In this document: positions 52,215 through 63,840 of the stretch, piece after piece
Position numbering within the stretch: the stretch's first letter is position 1
Layout of the letters: each line of letters begins with the position of its first letter
From: Arabidopsis thaliana
Taxonomy: Eukaryota; Streptophyta; Magnoliopsida; Brassicales; Brassicaceae
DNA length: 64,000 nucleotides
Reading direction: 5' to 3'
Assembly: GCF_000001735.4 (NCBI RefSeq)
Contig: NC_003071.7
Span: 6,069,151-6,133,150, forward strand
The notes under the pieces: generated by a model
Seen by the model: the letters and a program-made list of their open reading frames with translations, nothing else
The model's database searches: none
Told to the model about the DNA's origin: nothing
Translations under genes and position numbers: made by a program

Positions 52215-54724
52215 CTACGGGTTCTCGGGTATCTCGGGTTCGGTTTGAACTGACTCAGGATCTACGGCAGTTGTCTCAATCTCACTCGGCTCGTCAGTAG
52301 CGGGCTGCTCGCCAGGAATCGCGGAGTCTGAACCATCATCATCCTCGATAACCACTATCTCGAACTGCTGGGGGTTGAACGACGAGGAAGGAAGGGAAGC
52401 TAAACGATTTCGCTTCTCTTCCAGGACGGCTTTCAACTCGTCCCTCTCTCGTTCTGCGGAAAAATCATCTTCATGAGTTTGGTCCAAAAGGAGGAGATTA
52501 CTCTCGTACTCATTGACGTCAGATTCCAGCTCCGCTCTAACCTTCTCAGTCTGGATGAAGACAATTGCCCCTTGGATCAATTCCATCCCACGACCTTTCA
52601 CCTCTTTCCTGGCCTTTGACGTCGACTTCGCCAACTCAGCATCCCGATAGTTGGCCACCGCTTTGTACTTAAGCTGCAATTCGGATAGCTGGTTGGACAA
52701 CTCGTAGGCACTGGATTCGCATTCCGAAAGTCTGTCCCGGGAAGTTGAAAGTTCTTCTTGGATCTTGTCGTACCTTTGGTACTGCTCCTGCAGCTCGCCG
52801 TTGGACTTCATGAGTTCGGTGGAGAGGTTGTCCAACTGATCCTCCAATTTCAGCCTGGCATCCTTTGAAGAGTGGAGATCGGACTCAAGGGATGAAGACT
52901 TATCCTTCCACGCCATAACATCTTTTTCCCTGTCAAGCAGTAGCCTTTCATAGTACTCAATCATGTCGTTGAGTTCACTGTTTGCCTGGATCAGATAATA
53001 ACAAGAAGGGGTTAGCGACAGGGTAAAGAAGCAAAGATTAAAAGGTTTATTACGGTAAAAAGGAACTAACCCGAGATGAGTGATGGGCAGGGAGTAGGAA
53101 TCGCTCGCGGATTGCAGGACGCCATCTATCGAAGGTTGGAAGGATGGTGTCTTTTCGGGTTCTCAAACATCGAAAGACGTTCCTCTCCGTTTCCATCGCT
53201 GTTTTAAAAAAAAGGGGTCAGACCGGTCGAAGGACGCTGAGTCAATAAGCAAAAATGGCAAAAAATATGATAAAAAAATATGAAGAAATTTCTAACCCGT
53301 GAGCGACTTGGTCTGAGGAACCAAAACAGCTTTAGTTCCGGCATCTCGGACCTCAGTTTCATCCCGCCGAGGGATAGCACTTCGCTCTGCCTTTTCCCCT
53401 CCTGATCCGGACGAGGGAGATACGGTGACTGGAGGAGGAGGACCCATAGATCGGGGTGGCGACGACGGTCGAGGAGAGCGGTCAGTTCGGGCCCTCGCCT
53501 TGTCTCTTTTGGGGGAGGAGCTGTTGCGAGATGGTCTATCTCTCTTCTTCCGAATCAGGTCGGCAATTGGCTCGCTGCTGAGTCCAGATCGGGAAGTGGG
53601 TCGAGGTGAGTCGCGGCAAGGTGATCGCTCCTTGTGGGATGATCGGCTGCTATGACCTTCATGGTGAGGAGTGGGTCTGTAAGCACCGGCAGACCTTACC
53701 CCTTCGGCACTGCCATCGTCGACTAACAGGGTTCTGCTGTATTCCTTCTTGTCGACTGTGGATTGGAGGAATGATTTGTTCATCTCGCAAGCCTCCACAA
53801 TCGACTTGGACATTGTCTTGTGACGAGCTGTGATGGCTCGAGCGGAAGTCCCTTTAGGTAAAGGAGCTAGGGGGCAGAGGCAGCTGGAGGAGATGTCCAG
53901 GGGAGCTCATCCTAAGCTTGTGATTGGCTTCTATGAACCGGTCAAGAGTGAAGGAGTTCCAAAGGGTTTCCCCTTCGATGACAATCTTGAAGAATTCGCC
54001 GAACTCAGTAGTAGGAAGGGTAGGTGCAATAAAAGCTGCGAAGTGGAAAATAGAATTGGTCAGATAAGGCAGGAAGTAAAATGAAGCTCATATGCATGAC
54101 CTAATAACTACCGGGCTTGGTGATCCACTTCGTGGAGAGCAAGTCTGGGACGTTCCCGATCGAGGCAGGGCTCTTTTAAACTAGGAACCACGGGTGATGC
54201 CAGTTCTCGTCTTTATTCGGAAGATGCGAGATGAGATTTCTATAGGCGTTCGGATAAGTCGAGAAGTACCCGACTTTCTTTGAAGAACTCCTCACACTGA
54301 GAAGTTCGTTCAGTTCGGGAACCCTGACGACGTATCCGGCCTCCGCCGCAATGGTGATAATTCCTAGAATAGTCCGGAGGAGGTTGGGGGTTAGCTGGGG
54401 TAAGGCGATTTCGAGGGCCGATAAGTAACGCACGAGGGCTTCGGGGAGAGGAAAAGTCAAGCCACACCCTTTGAAGTAAATCTCATACACGCAAAAGAAC
54501 CCGGGTCGGTGCTCCTCCGGTGATTCGGTTGGCTCCGGCATCTGGAAATCCCTCATTACTTTGGCCGGAATCCGACACAGCTCTCCCAATCGATTAAGAG
54601 ATTGGAGAGTGCATGTGGATTGATAGTGGGGACCGGCGATGTCGTTCGGCCGGGTGCAGAGGTCATTACTAGAGCCGACGTCGTCAAAAGAAGGGGATTC
54701 AGGTCTTAAAATTTCGGAATTCAT
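52215..54724 (-). pseudogene. Antisense gene 1: spliced 'putative gypsy type transposon' domain plus coiled coil
   Basis: Four exons fit together: 54724-54112, 54035-53297, 53198-53071 and 52985-52215, with GT..AG borders and compatible phases. Exon 1 has VYEIYFKGCGLTFPLPEALV and LPQLTPNLLRTILGI, the signature of the plant domain called Transposase_28 or putative gypsy type transposon. Exon 2 continues with TEFGEFFKIVIEGE and then a low-complexity Ser/Arg/Pro-rich part (SSHKERSPCRDSPRPTSRSG). Exon 4 is a long coiled coil (YYERLLLDREKDVMAWKDKS onward) with an acidic end. Lesions are a TAA at 54178-54176 and a frame break near 53850. No enzyme motif is seen. Antisense genes in this position are known from Grande-type Tat elements; function unknown. 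Confidence 0.7.
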
Positions 54725-55077
54725 TGTGTAGAGAGTAGAAAGATTGAAGGTTCAGGGAAAGAAGAGAACTTTGCTTTGAGAGAGAAGCGTCAAAAATAAA
54801 ATGACAAGGAAAGAGTAAAGTAAATTTACCTACACGCGAGCCAGTGATGATAACGGAACCGTCTTGGGAGTCGTGGGGGAAGTGGAAGAGTTTCCCCGCG
54901 TTAATAGTAAATAAACAATATACGGTCATAATTGCGACAGGTGTCGCATCAGTAATTATGGAAAATTCCGAGATCAATGCAATCGCGTAATTTGGGCGGG
55001 AAATCAAAAGAATCATTTGGCGCAATCTTTGCCCTTATAGCATTAAAGCCTTCCAAACTGGAGTAACACTTCGAAAG

Positions 55078-55092
55078 ACTTGGGGGGCTAAT
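55078..55092 (+). other. Polypurine tract of the Tat-like element
   Basis: ACTTGGGGGGCTAAT directly precedes the 3' LTR. Confidence 0.8.
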
Positions 55093-55595
55093 TGTTGGTG
55101 TCGGATCCCGCACCACGGGCTCGGATCCGGCCAAAGATTGCTACGTGGATAAAAGAGGCCCATAAGAGAGAGGGCTCATAAGCGTTCTCGAGGTGAAAAT
55201 ATGGATGGGGTGTTGACCTGCGAAGTGAATGCGGCGTCGAGGTCAAGACTACTCGGATTGAAGAGGCCAAATGGGCCGAAAGGTGAAGTCAAGAAGGCCC
55301 GGAGTGGATTCAAATTCAAACGTTAAAATAATTAATTCGAAGACTAGAAACGGATATGTTTAAGATAGAATGATTGTGATTAAATAAGAATTAAATGTAT
55401 TCTTTGGATATATATTGAGAGTCAAAGGTCATGTAAGGACACACTCATATTTTGGTGCAAATTAGCTATACATTTTCTTTTACAATACTCATAGTTTTCT
55501 CTATAATCATTTACTTATTTTTTAGTATATTTGACCTCAAGAATAATCCTTCTCACTAAAAAAATAAATACTTGAGTGTGAATCCGACATCCACA
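55093..55595 (+). repeat. 3' LTR of the Tat-like element
   Basis: 503 bases, same ends as the 5' LTR. The main cluster of differences is near 55324 (three adjacent substitutions). Confidence 0.93.
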
Positions 55596-55893
55596 CCGTC
55601 TATCCTGAATGACACCTTCTAATAAGAAAGTCCACGCCAACACATTTAAAGAATGTAATGAGTTGACTGACGTGAATTCAGAGTTCTGTAGGATCAAAGC
55701 GGATGGACAAGGACGAGAAAGGCGTAGGACTATTGAGCGACCGTTCTAACGCAACTTTTGTTTAATGTGGTCTGTAGGATATATTCGAGACACGGTCAAT
55801 GATAACAGGAGAGTTCCCGCGATTTTTAGAACTCTCCACCAGATTTGTTCTTTTGTTTGCTTGAGGACAAGCAAAGTCTAAGTCTGGGGGAGT
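55596..55893 (+). mobile_element. Athila element, right half of interrupted 3' region and polypurine tract
   Basis: Continues the sequence broken at 44056. Near its end it has TTGAGGACAAGCAAAGTCTA followed by AGTCTGGGGGAGT, the conserved sequence and polypurine tract that precede Athila 3' LTRs. Confidence 0.85.
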
Positions 55894-57509
55894 TGATAAC
55901 ACGACTTTTTAGCCCGTTTTAGCTATTGTTTTCTTATGTTTCAAAGAGCATTTGGTGCCATTCTAGAGCCAATAAGAGGAGAAACACACATTCTAGATGC
56001 CAAGAAGGTTTTAAGAGTTTTGATGCTAAAAGTATCAAAAGACGATCATTCTAGTGCTTCGGAAGTTTAGCATCCGGCCAAGGTCTTCCCTATCCCGGCA
56101 TGAGGATATCTCGGTGTCATTGGACAGCTAGAAGAGTCAAGATTCACGTCGAAGTCAAATCATAGCAATCCATGAAGCCGTTTAGAAGATATGACCCAAA
56201 GAGTAAAGACATGTCAAGAACTGGCTGTTTGGAAATAATAAGTCCAAAACACATCCGGCCGATGAGACTTGAACACGGGCAGCTCCTAGTAGCTCACCAC
56301 CGCCCATTAGGTCACGCCCAAGTCCTTTCCTCTTTGCACTGCCGTCATTAGTCTCTTGCCTTGAAGCCCACTACTCGGCCCGATCACTTACTTATCCGGC
56401 GGAATGACGTTCTTACCCCTAAACCTAATTCTTGGCCCTCAAGTATAAATACTTGTTCTAAGCCCTAACCCTAGGCGTGCCTTCATCACCATCAAACCCT
56501 AGCTGTCGCCAAGAGCTGCCCACTTGCCGCCACACCTCTTTAAGCTTGAAGAACACCATCTCTCTCTTTCTCTTTCTCGTTTTCGTGTAAGACTCTTTAA
56601 GGTGGAGCTTTGCCTCTTGTATTCTACATTCAAAGAAGTAATCCCTAACCCGTTTTCTAGTTTTATTCATCTTTTAGTTATGGTTTACTCAACCCAACTT
56701 TTGATTAGCTTCTTTGCCATGAGCGAGTAGATCTCTAGTTGGGTTTGAGGGGGTTTTCAAAGGGGAATTCATGGGGACCAATAGATCGAAGATCTAGGTT
56801 GGTGGTTTCTATGGCTTTGTTTGACCGTTTACACTATTCCTTCTAGTTGAGTTTAATCTTAATGCTTGTATATCCAGAACGCCACCTAGTACTTGACCTT
56901 AGGTATTTCATTCTTTGGCAAAATCTCGTTTGAATGCTTGACCTAACTCAACTGAATAAAGAACTATAACCGTTGCACACCCGCCGAGTGATAGGGACTT
57001 ATGGACTAGAATCGAATTTGAACTTAATGCTTTAATCTTGTATTTTGAAACCATGTTGGCACCTACTAGCCGATAGGGCAACTGAGTACGCAAGATATTA
57101 GTGATGATAGCCGGCTTTCACCTACTAACCGTTAGGGTTAGCTGGTCTTGATAGAGTTTCGTATGTCTGGGAAATTGGAAGTAAACAAACCTAGCCATGT
57201 TTTCACCTAGATTGAGATCTATACCTTATTTATTCAACCATGACATCCGGAGAAACCCTCGATGACCTAACGCTTCTCTCTTATTGCTTACCGTTTAGTT
57301 TAGTAACTTGTCTTTATTTGGTTACTCATATCATACAACAACCCCCTCTCTTTATTTTGGTTCTAGCTTCACTCTCTTCTTAAGGATTTCTCAGAACTAC
57401 TTCTCTCCTTGTGGATTCGATCCTAAAATACTACTCCGATATATTGTGCACTTGCAGTAGTCGTGTGGTCTTTCAGGTAAAAGCCTGAGGCGAAATAAAA
57501 CACGCATCA
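55894..57509 (+). repeat. Athila 3' LTR
   Basis: 1616 bases from TGATAACACGACTTTTTAGC to AACACGCATCA. A TATA region (AAGTATAAATACTTG) is near 56438. Length and ends are typical for Athila. The matching 5' LTR is not in the window. Confidence 0.85.
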
Positions 57510-58560
57510 ATTATGTCGGGTTTCAGGTATTAGGTGGATCAGATGGGAGCAGTAAATGCTTCCTAGAAAAACGTCTCATCATCCATGGTGGCGTATAAGC
57601 AGTCAACTCGTGAGGTCTTCCAAGCAAATGAGGAACATCACCAGGGTAGGGCTTAGGTATGGGTGGGATATTCCTTTTTCCAGCACAATCATCAAAAGAA
57701 CGAACAAGCGCTCGACAAGAAACTCGTGGCTTGATAAACCGTAAAACAGCTATTGAAAATTTTGAAAGTCTTATTGATGAAATCAAGAGGTTTAGGTGGA
57801 GAACATGAGTACCTTGGCTGGTCAAGAGGTGGATGAAATAGTAGAGGTGCAGTAGTTATTGTGACAACTAATCCTAGACTTGTAGGAGTGATTCCAACTC
57901 GAAAATTAGCTCTTTTGGACAACCTTGTCTCTGCTTGTCCTTGGTGTCCATCAACTTAGGAGATGGTGTCGATCGACACTCATGCTGCAGCTTGTTTCTC
58001 GACAACTGTCTTGCAACTCTCTTCATGTGAATGCTCGCTTGGATCCAATACCTTCCCAGTCTCAACAACAGTGTTTATGGGTCTCTATAGAGAATGTCTA
58101 ACCATCAATGGTGGGTGGCTTCCTCAGCTTGCCCATGTCAAAAGTCATAACCACATCACATACATTTAAAGTGATTCGACCTTTTCACATAAATATGAGC
58201 ACTAGCAATAGATAAGAAAGATCTACCCAGTATAAGAGGATCTGGAGGTTCTTCTTCAAATTCCAAAACCATGAAGTCTGTAGGAATCAAGCATTCTCCA
58301 ATTTTCACTGGAACATCTTCTAAGATACCTTCAGAAATTCCCTTGGATCGATCCGCTAAGAGATGAGTTTTATATTGATTGGCCTGAAATCTGTCATCCC
58401 AAATGTTAACAACAGAATGGGGCATCAAGTTGAAACAAGAGTCAAGATCACAAAGAGAACCAGGAAACCTTTCCGTAGATATAAAGCAATCGAGTACAAA
58501 GTTTCTTGGATCGGGTAGGTTCTCTAGGATTATTAGCGAACCGTTCTAGAACTCAAATCA
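57510..58560 (-). pseudogene. Athila protease-region fragment, opposite strand
   Basis: Minus-strand frames contain NFVLDCFISTERFPGSLCDL (before 58428), LADRSKGISEGILEDVPVKI and LEFEEEPPDPLILGRSFLSI, the aspartic protease region of Athila gag-pol, with an N-terminal Asp-x-Gly triad region not clear. Stops surround it. The remaining sequence to 57510 has Athila-like phrases (GGTGTCGATCGACAC). It abuts the plus-strand Athila LTR, so it belongs to another copy. Confidence 0.6.
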
Positions 58561-59460
58561 CTAACCTATAATCAACCAACTCTTGTCTATATTGATTAAC
58601 TATGCTTAATAAACAGGAATCTCAACTCTCATCTGTAAATTCCTAAATACTAAACATGCATAATAATCAGGTTTGATAAGTTAACCTAAGTATCTAAAAC
58701 AGATTTATATGTATCTAGATACTTAAGCCCATCTATGATAGTCCAGTAATAAACGGCCTCTCGGATTTTACTTATTAACCTATGATCAAATTCTAGTTAG
58801 TTACCCTAGAACTAACATTAGAAACAATTAAGATGAAGAACTCTAAAGATATCCTAAAAGGTTATCGATCTACTAATTCTTCTAAATCCCTAATGAGAAA
58901 CCCTAAACCCAACAAGAGAACTACTCACACATGAAGATTGAAGCAAATAACATGATTGAATAATAAATCTTATAAGAAATTTAGAAGAGTTTATAGTTTA
59001 GAAAGATCTTCTAGAAAAAGAATTTCATAGGGTTTTGCTCCCAAGAACAAAGTAAAAAAGCGAGATTGCCCTCTCAAGCTTAGGTCTAAACAATGGCCTT
59101 AAAAATCTATATATAAGTTTCTAAAAACGTGTAGAGGCTTCTTTGAAAATAAGGAAAATGTATGAGACGAATCTACAAATCTTCAAAACTTCAAAGAGAG
59201 TCAAAATTGAATTTCCTTTAGATATTGGTGTTGACCGACTCCAGGGATAGTGTCGATCGACACCAACACCAATTTTGGTCTCTGAATTTCTTTTGCAGCA
59301 TAAGGTCTCGATTTTGCTCCAGAATGCTCCATAATCTTCAAAGGTATCTTAAACGTGTAAAATCCTGAAAAGAACTAGAAAATACTCTAGAAATAACAAA
59401 AAGATTCTAAAAACTATACCAAGATCATACCTAAAATTGGTAAAATTGAGATATATCGAT
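58561..59460 (-). mobile_element. Probable LTR-derived sequence of an Athila-like element, reversed
   Basis: On the minus strand a TATATATAGATTTTTAAGG promoter-like sequence (about 59107) is followed by a long T-rich leader-like region, as in Athila LTRs, and GTGTCGATCGACAC recurs near 59250. Borders not determined. Confidence 0.35.
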
Positions 59461-59557
59461 ACGCAATAGTTTAAGTTTTACATCTTGCTTTAATAACAAT
59501 ATTAAGTTTTCATTTCATGGGTTCCAAACAGGTTATGAACCATCTGCTACATTACAA

Positions 59558-59664
59558 GCACTCCACCTGACTTTTACAAAAATATTTGTCATATTTTAGG
59601 GTTCTTTTATTAATATTTGAGGTTCTCTTGTTTTAATGCCTAAAATTATAACTATTTTAGAATA
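59558..59664. repeat. 107-bp direct repeat, left copy, flanking a MULE
   Basis: Identical by eye to 61768-61874 over all 107 bases (GCACTCCACCTGACTTTTAC ... TTTTAGAATA). It lies 10 bases outside the left TIR of the deleted MULE. Confidence 0.93.
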
Positions 59665-59673
59665 GGAATTTAA

Positions 59674-61762
59674 TAAAAAAAAACCTCAACTTTGGCCAGA
59701 TCCATTTTTAAACCCTGAACTATGTTTTTAGTAAAACAAACTCTGAATTAAAACCAGTTAATAAACTTAACCCCACAGTAATTAAACAACGAGACGTTTG
59801 TATTTAACGCCAAAACCACATGAAGTTTGCTTGCCATAGACCACACTAAACTCGTGTTCAGAAAAAACTCCAAATCGTAAAACCCTAATCTGTCATAAAT
59901 CCAACGATGTTGAACGAGAAGTGAAAGTAGGCTTATAAGGCGATAGAGAAACAGTTTTAGTGTTAAATTTGAAGACGAACTCATCAAGTCACCGTAATGG
60001 AGTGAGGAATTCGGAGAGCAGAGGTCTACTTCATCTCGTTTGATTTTTCTAAGATGTTGAGGTAAGTCAAAAAAAAAATTTTTTTGTTTGTATTTCTACA
60101 TTGACTTCGACACATATAGAATTTTCAAAAGCTTGGAGTAACTCTTATTTTTTTGTATGATGTGGAAAGCTTACTGAAAGAGACAAAAAAAAAAAAAAAA
60201 GATAACAAACCAAAAAACGAAGTCAAACAAAGGATTTACAATATTTTTTCCCCTTGTTCGAGTTCCATACATGTGCCACTTTCTTTTGCATATTACCACT
60301 AACGAGGAATTTAAAATACTTTTGGAAGTTATTCTCCACTTCACTAACAATACGATGTTTTTCCTTTGTATGCAGGACGACTTTTTTTCGATTACACGTT
60401 GGTGGGTATTGGGCATCTGATGGTTCATACAATGGTGGTGATATAAGGCGGTGTAGAGTGGACTTTGAAAATCCAAGTATATCAATGCTAATAAGTATTG
60501 TTCGGAATGAGGGTTTTGCAGAAAATATGAGTAAGTTTTCATATTTTCCTTCAGGATCTGAAGACCATAATCGAAAAGAATTGTGTGGTGATTATGATGT
60601 TGCAGAGATGATAAACAATACTTATGAGTTGGAAAGTATGAATCTATATGTTGTTAGGGTTGATGATCCTTATCTTGATGATGTTCTTGTTGGAGAAGAG
60701 GAAGAAGAAGAGGAACCCAAGAATGAAGATGAACCTATAGACTTGCTGTTTCAGGATGCTGTTTCTTGTACTTGTAGAGCATATGATGTGAGTGGCATTC
60801 CGTGCTGCCATATTATGTCTGCTATGTGGGAGGAATATAAAGAAACGAAGCTACCGGAAACTGTTGTGTCAGATTGGTATTCAATTGAGAAGTGGAAGCT
60901 ATGTTACAGCTCTTTGTTTTTTCCTGTTAATGGGATGGAATTGTGGAAAACCCACATTGATGTTGTTGTTATGCCTCCTCCAGACAGAATCATGCCGGGA
61001 AGACCAAAGAACAATGACAGAATCCGTGATCCAACTGAAGATCGTCCACCTCAAAAAGTTCCTTCTACACGTGAAAAACTTCAAATGGTAAAATAGAGAA
61101 CAATGAATTATGTTTCACAAGATCTTCCTTTTCAAATTATTTAATTTAATCTTTGCATATTTAGACTTGCAGCAACTGTCAACAAATCGGACACAACAAA
61201 CGTTCATGCAAGCGTAAAGCAGTGCCAAAACCATCCAAGAAACCTCAAGGACGACCAAGGAAAAAACAGAAAACAATGGCTGAAGAGAACCCTATCACTC
61301 AGCCAATACAATCTTCTCTTCAAAGTTAATGCTTGACAAGTCTTTACTTCAGAATATCTTGTCCCTCTGAAACGATTGTTTTTTTTTGTGACAAATATTG
61401 TTGTGTTGCAACAGTTTCGATAGTTATGTTGGTTGGATTTATTTAAGCATGACTCTTTGGATTATTTTAAGTTGTTGTGTCTTTCTTTCAACTTCTAAAA
61501 TCCAAACTAATTAAGCAATTCAAAATCATCTAGAACACTAAACGTTTTTTTGTAATAAATTCAAAACAGTTTTAAAGAACATCATGTGGTTTTTGCGCTA
61601 AATACAAATGTCTCGTTGTTGTTTTTTTTGGAAATTAATATCCCATTAATATTTAATTACTGTGGGGTTAAGTTTATTAACAGGTTTTAGTTCAGGGTTT
61701 GTTTTACTAAAAACATAGTTTAGGGTTTAAAAATGGATCTGGCCAAAGTTGAGGGTTTTTTT
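59674..61762 (+). mobile_element. Internally deleted MULE with long TIRs
   Basis: Left end AAAAAAACCTCAACTTTGGC and right end GCCAAAGTTGAGGGTTTTTTT start inverted repeats that pair over about 150-180 bases (59674 to about 59850 and about 61570 to 61762), with small gaps. The interior carries a three-exon gene of MuDR type from which the catalytic part is missing. A 9-10 base target duplication is not visible next to the TIRs; instead identical 107-base direct repeats flank it. Confidence 0.82.
60054..61329 (+). CDS. MULE-derived protein lacking the DDE domain, open reading frame intact
   Basis: Exons 60054-60061, 60376-61087 and 61165-61329 join with correct phases (ATG TTG AG|G) and GT..AG introns, giving about 294 aa without any stop. 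The N-terminal part MLRTTFFRLHVGGYWASDGS is a MULE PB1-like domain (about residues 1-95), followed by an acidic linker (GEEEEEEEPKNEDEP). The frame then jumps to a SWIM zinc finger, CTCRAYDVSGIPCCH, a short C-terminal part (LWKTHIDVVVMPPPDRIMPG) and a zinc knuckle, CSNCQQIGHNKRSC, with a basic tail (PKKPQGRPRKKQK-like). About 400-500 residues with the DDE domain are absent compared with usual MuDR-type transposases. It could bind DNA or partner proteins without cutting; repression of the family is a possible role, not shown. Confidence 0.78.
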
Positions 61763-61767
61763 CATTT

Positions 61768-61874
61768 GCACTCCACCTGACTTTTACAAAAATATTTGTC
61801 ATATTTTAGGGTTCTTTTATTAATATTTGAGGTTCTCTTGTTTTAATGCCTAAAATTATAACTATTTTAGAATA
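61768..61874. repeat. 107-bp direct repeat, right copy
   Basis: Same sequence and orientation as 59558-59664; begins five bases outside the right TIR. Confidence 0.93.
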
Positions 61875-63158
61875 TTCAACTAATACTTCATATGAACAAA
61901 ATCCAATAGAACATATGTTTCAATTACTTTCATAAACTTTTGATAAATGTTAAGTTGTGGATACTTATCTTACCAGGCCACAAATATTGTATCGTTCCAC
62001 CAATAATTAACTTATTTTGAATAGTAAAACAAAGTAGAAGAAAAAAAAAACTGAAAAAGACAATAAAAAGGAAAAAAAGAATGATATTGCTTGTAGTCTT
62101 TTTTCTCTCTTTCTCATAAGTGTTGTTCTTTATTTAAAATTTTGTGTTGTAAAAGATACAACTGTGAAAACTTTCACTTACATGTTTTAACAAACACATT
62201 AAACTTCTTACATCATTGGATTATCTAAACAATAAAACCATCCAAGTTGCCTAACCAGATAAATAACAAGTTCAGCTTATAAGTGGAGGTCCAACTTAAA
62301 GAAAACTCTATCCAAAAAACTTAATCCTTTTAGGAAGTAAGATAGTTTAAAGAATCCAACACAAGGTTGAGACACGTAGACATGTGAAGCAGATGTCGTC
62401 GCTAGTCATCACCGAGTTGGTAAGAAATTTGAGGGAACTCAAAAACCACCTACAAAGGAATCCGATGATTTTTAATTTGAGAATCCCACTAATCTTCATC
62501 ATTGAATATGCAATTGGAAAAGATCTTCCCAAGACAATTGACTCTCAAAGGAGAGGAAAACTTTTTTTGTATGGCTTAAAGAGTTTTGAACTACATATAA
62601 TTATCTTATAAAATAAAAACGAACAGATTACATAGACAGACAATAACAGGAAAAAAAGAATGACATGTCCACTGACAATTTTCATTTTTCTATCTGTCCA
62701 AGAAAAACAGCACAAACTATCGAAGTAAATTATAAGATAAAGGGGAGATTTGTCAAAATGGGCATATTTGGGAAGGGATCTTCGGATTTAGGCATTATGT
62801 GCAGTACTAATGTACAGTTGCCATATTTTCACCGATTTATGCCGAGATTACCCTTACTTCAATGGGCGTGAGTTTCACCGATTTATAACATTTGTTTGTC
62901 GATCAAAAGACATCAATAAAATACATAATGATTAGTCGAGAATAAAGTGAGAAGCTCTTCATTCTTCTTGATATGTTCATGTATGTCTCCCTGTGTTACC
63001 TGAACGTATTTTTAAAAGTAGCTTAAACAAAGGAGATTATAAGAGAAAGAAGCAGGAACGAAGTAAAACACCTCCCAGTAATGGTGAGATTAATGCATTG
63101 TCGTACCTTCAAAACAGTTAAGAGAGTTCAACATTTGTCATCACCTACACAACTTCAT
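61875..63158. other. Intergenic sequence, possible MULE end near 62742
   Basis: GGGGAGATTTGTCAAAATGG at 62742 followed by GGCATATTTGGGAAGG looks like the start of a non-TIR MULE, but this is a weak resemblance. Short open frames near 62384 and 62665 match nothing known to me. Confidence 0.3.
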
Positions 63159-63246
63159 ATATAATCAAGCATAAGGAGTAACACAGTAATATATAATCAA
63201 GCGTAAGGAGTAACATAGTAATATATAATCAAGCGTAAGGAGTAAG
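63159..63246. repeat. 32-bp tandem repeat, nearly three copies
   Basis: ATATAATCAAGCGTAAGGAG starts at 63159 (with A for G), 63191 and 63223. Confidence 0.9.
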
Positions 63247-63307
63247 TTAAACTGAAATAAGGAACCCAAAACGATTAATATAAAATGAACCATTCGTTGA
63301 AAAACTA

Positions 63308-63840
63308 AACCCTAGTAGATTGTAGATGAGGAACCCAAATACAATGTTTAAACTAGCTTACGAGATGATAACACTAAACCCTAGTCAAGGACTAGTGAAC
63401 CCAACTAGATTAATGTACAGTTTATCATCTATAAAGAGTTTATCATCAATCCCAAAATAGGTATGCAGGGAAAATAAGTTGATGAAACCTCATGAATTCA
63501 GAAACGTATACCCAAAATAGAAGTATGTAACGCATGGACTTTTGTGTCAAAAACTAAACCCTAAAGCCAAGACAGATGACTAAACCCAAGAGAAAATGCA
63601 TACAACGAGGCTTTTGTGTCAAAACTAAACCCTAAAAGCCAAAGCACATGACTAAACCCAAGGGAAAAAGTTTTTATGAATGGTTTCGTGTTCAAAACCT
63701 TAGTAGATTGTAGATAAGGAACCCAAACACAATGTTTAAACTAGCTTACGAGATGATAACACTAAACCCTAGTCAAGGACTAGTGAACCCAACTAGATTA
63801 ATGTAAAGTGTATCATCTATAAAGAGTTTATCATCAATCC
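63308..63840. repeat. Long direct repeat, about 387-388 bp offset
   Basis: The block TAGATTGTAGAT(G/A)AGGAACCCAAA ... TTTATCATCAATCC (about 145 bases) occurs at 63315-63455 and 63702-63840 with few differences. Between the copies two 65-67 base units (TTTTGTGTCAAAA.CTAAACCCTA) lie in tandem at about 63539-63670. AAACCCTA words are frequent, but there is no telomere-like array. Confidence 0.85.

Larger units (their letters stand above)
44057..55595 (+). mobile_element. Full-length Tat-like Ty3 LTR retrotransposon with antisense genes
   Basis: Both LTRs are exactly 503 bases (44057-44559 and 55093-55595), differ at about 15 positions by eye, and start TGTTGGTGTCGG and end CATCCACA. The flanking five bases are CCGTC on both sides (44052-44056 and 55596-55600). 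Total length is 11539. Interior order: primer site, gag-protease (+), RT-RNase H (+), second RNase H (+), integrase (+), then three antisense genes, polypurine tract. All plus-strand genes are damaged, so the copy is dead, but the LTR similarity indicates an insertion of roughly one to two million years by usual plant rates. It is inserted in an Athila element. Confidence 0.95.

Noticed and set aside
53425..53833. Plus-strand frames over antisense gene 1
   Set aside because: They mirror the Ser/Arg/Pro-rich part of the antisense gene and have no motif of their own.
63530..63670. Interstitial telomere repeat because of AAACCCTA words
   Set aside because: The words occur singly within longer units, never as a tandem 7-mer array.
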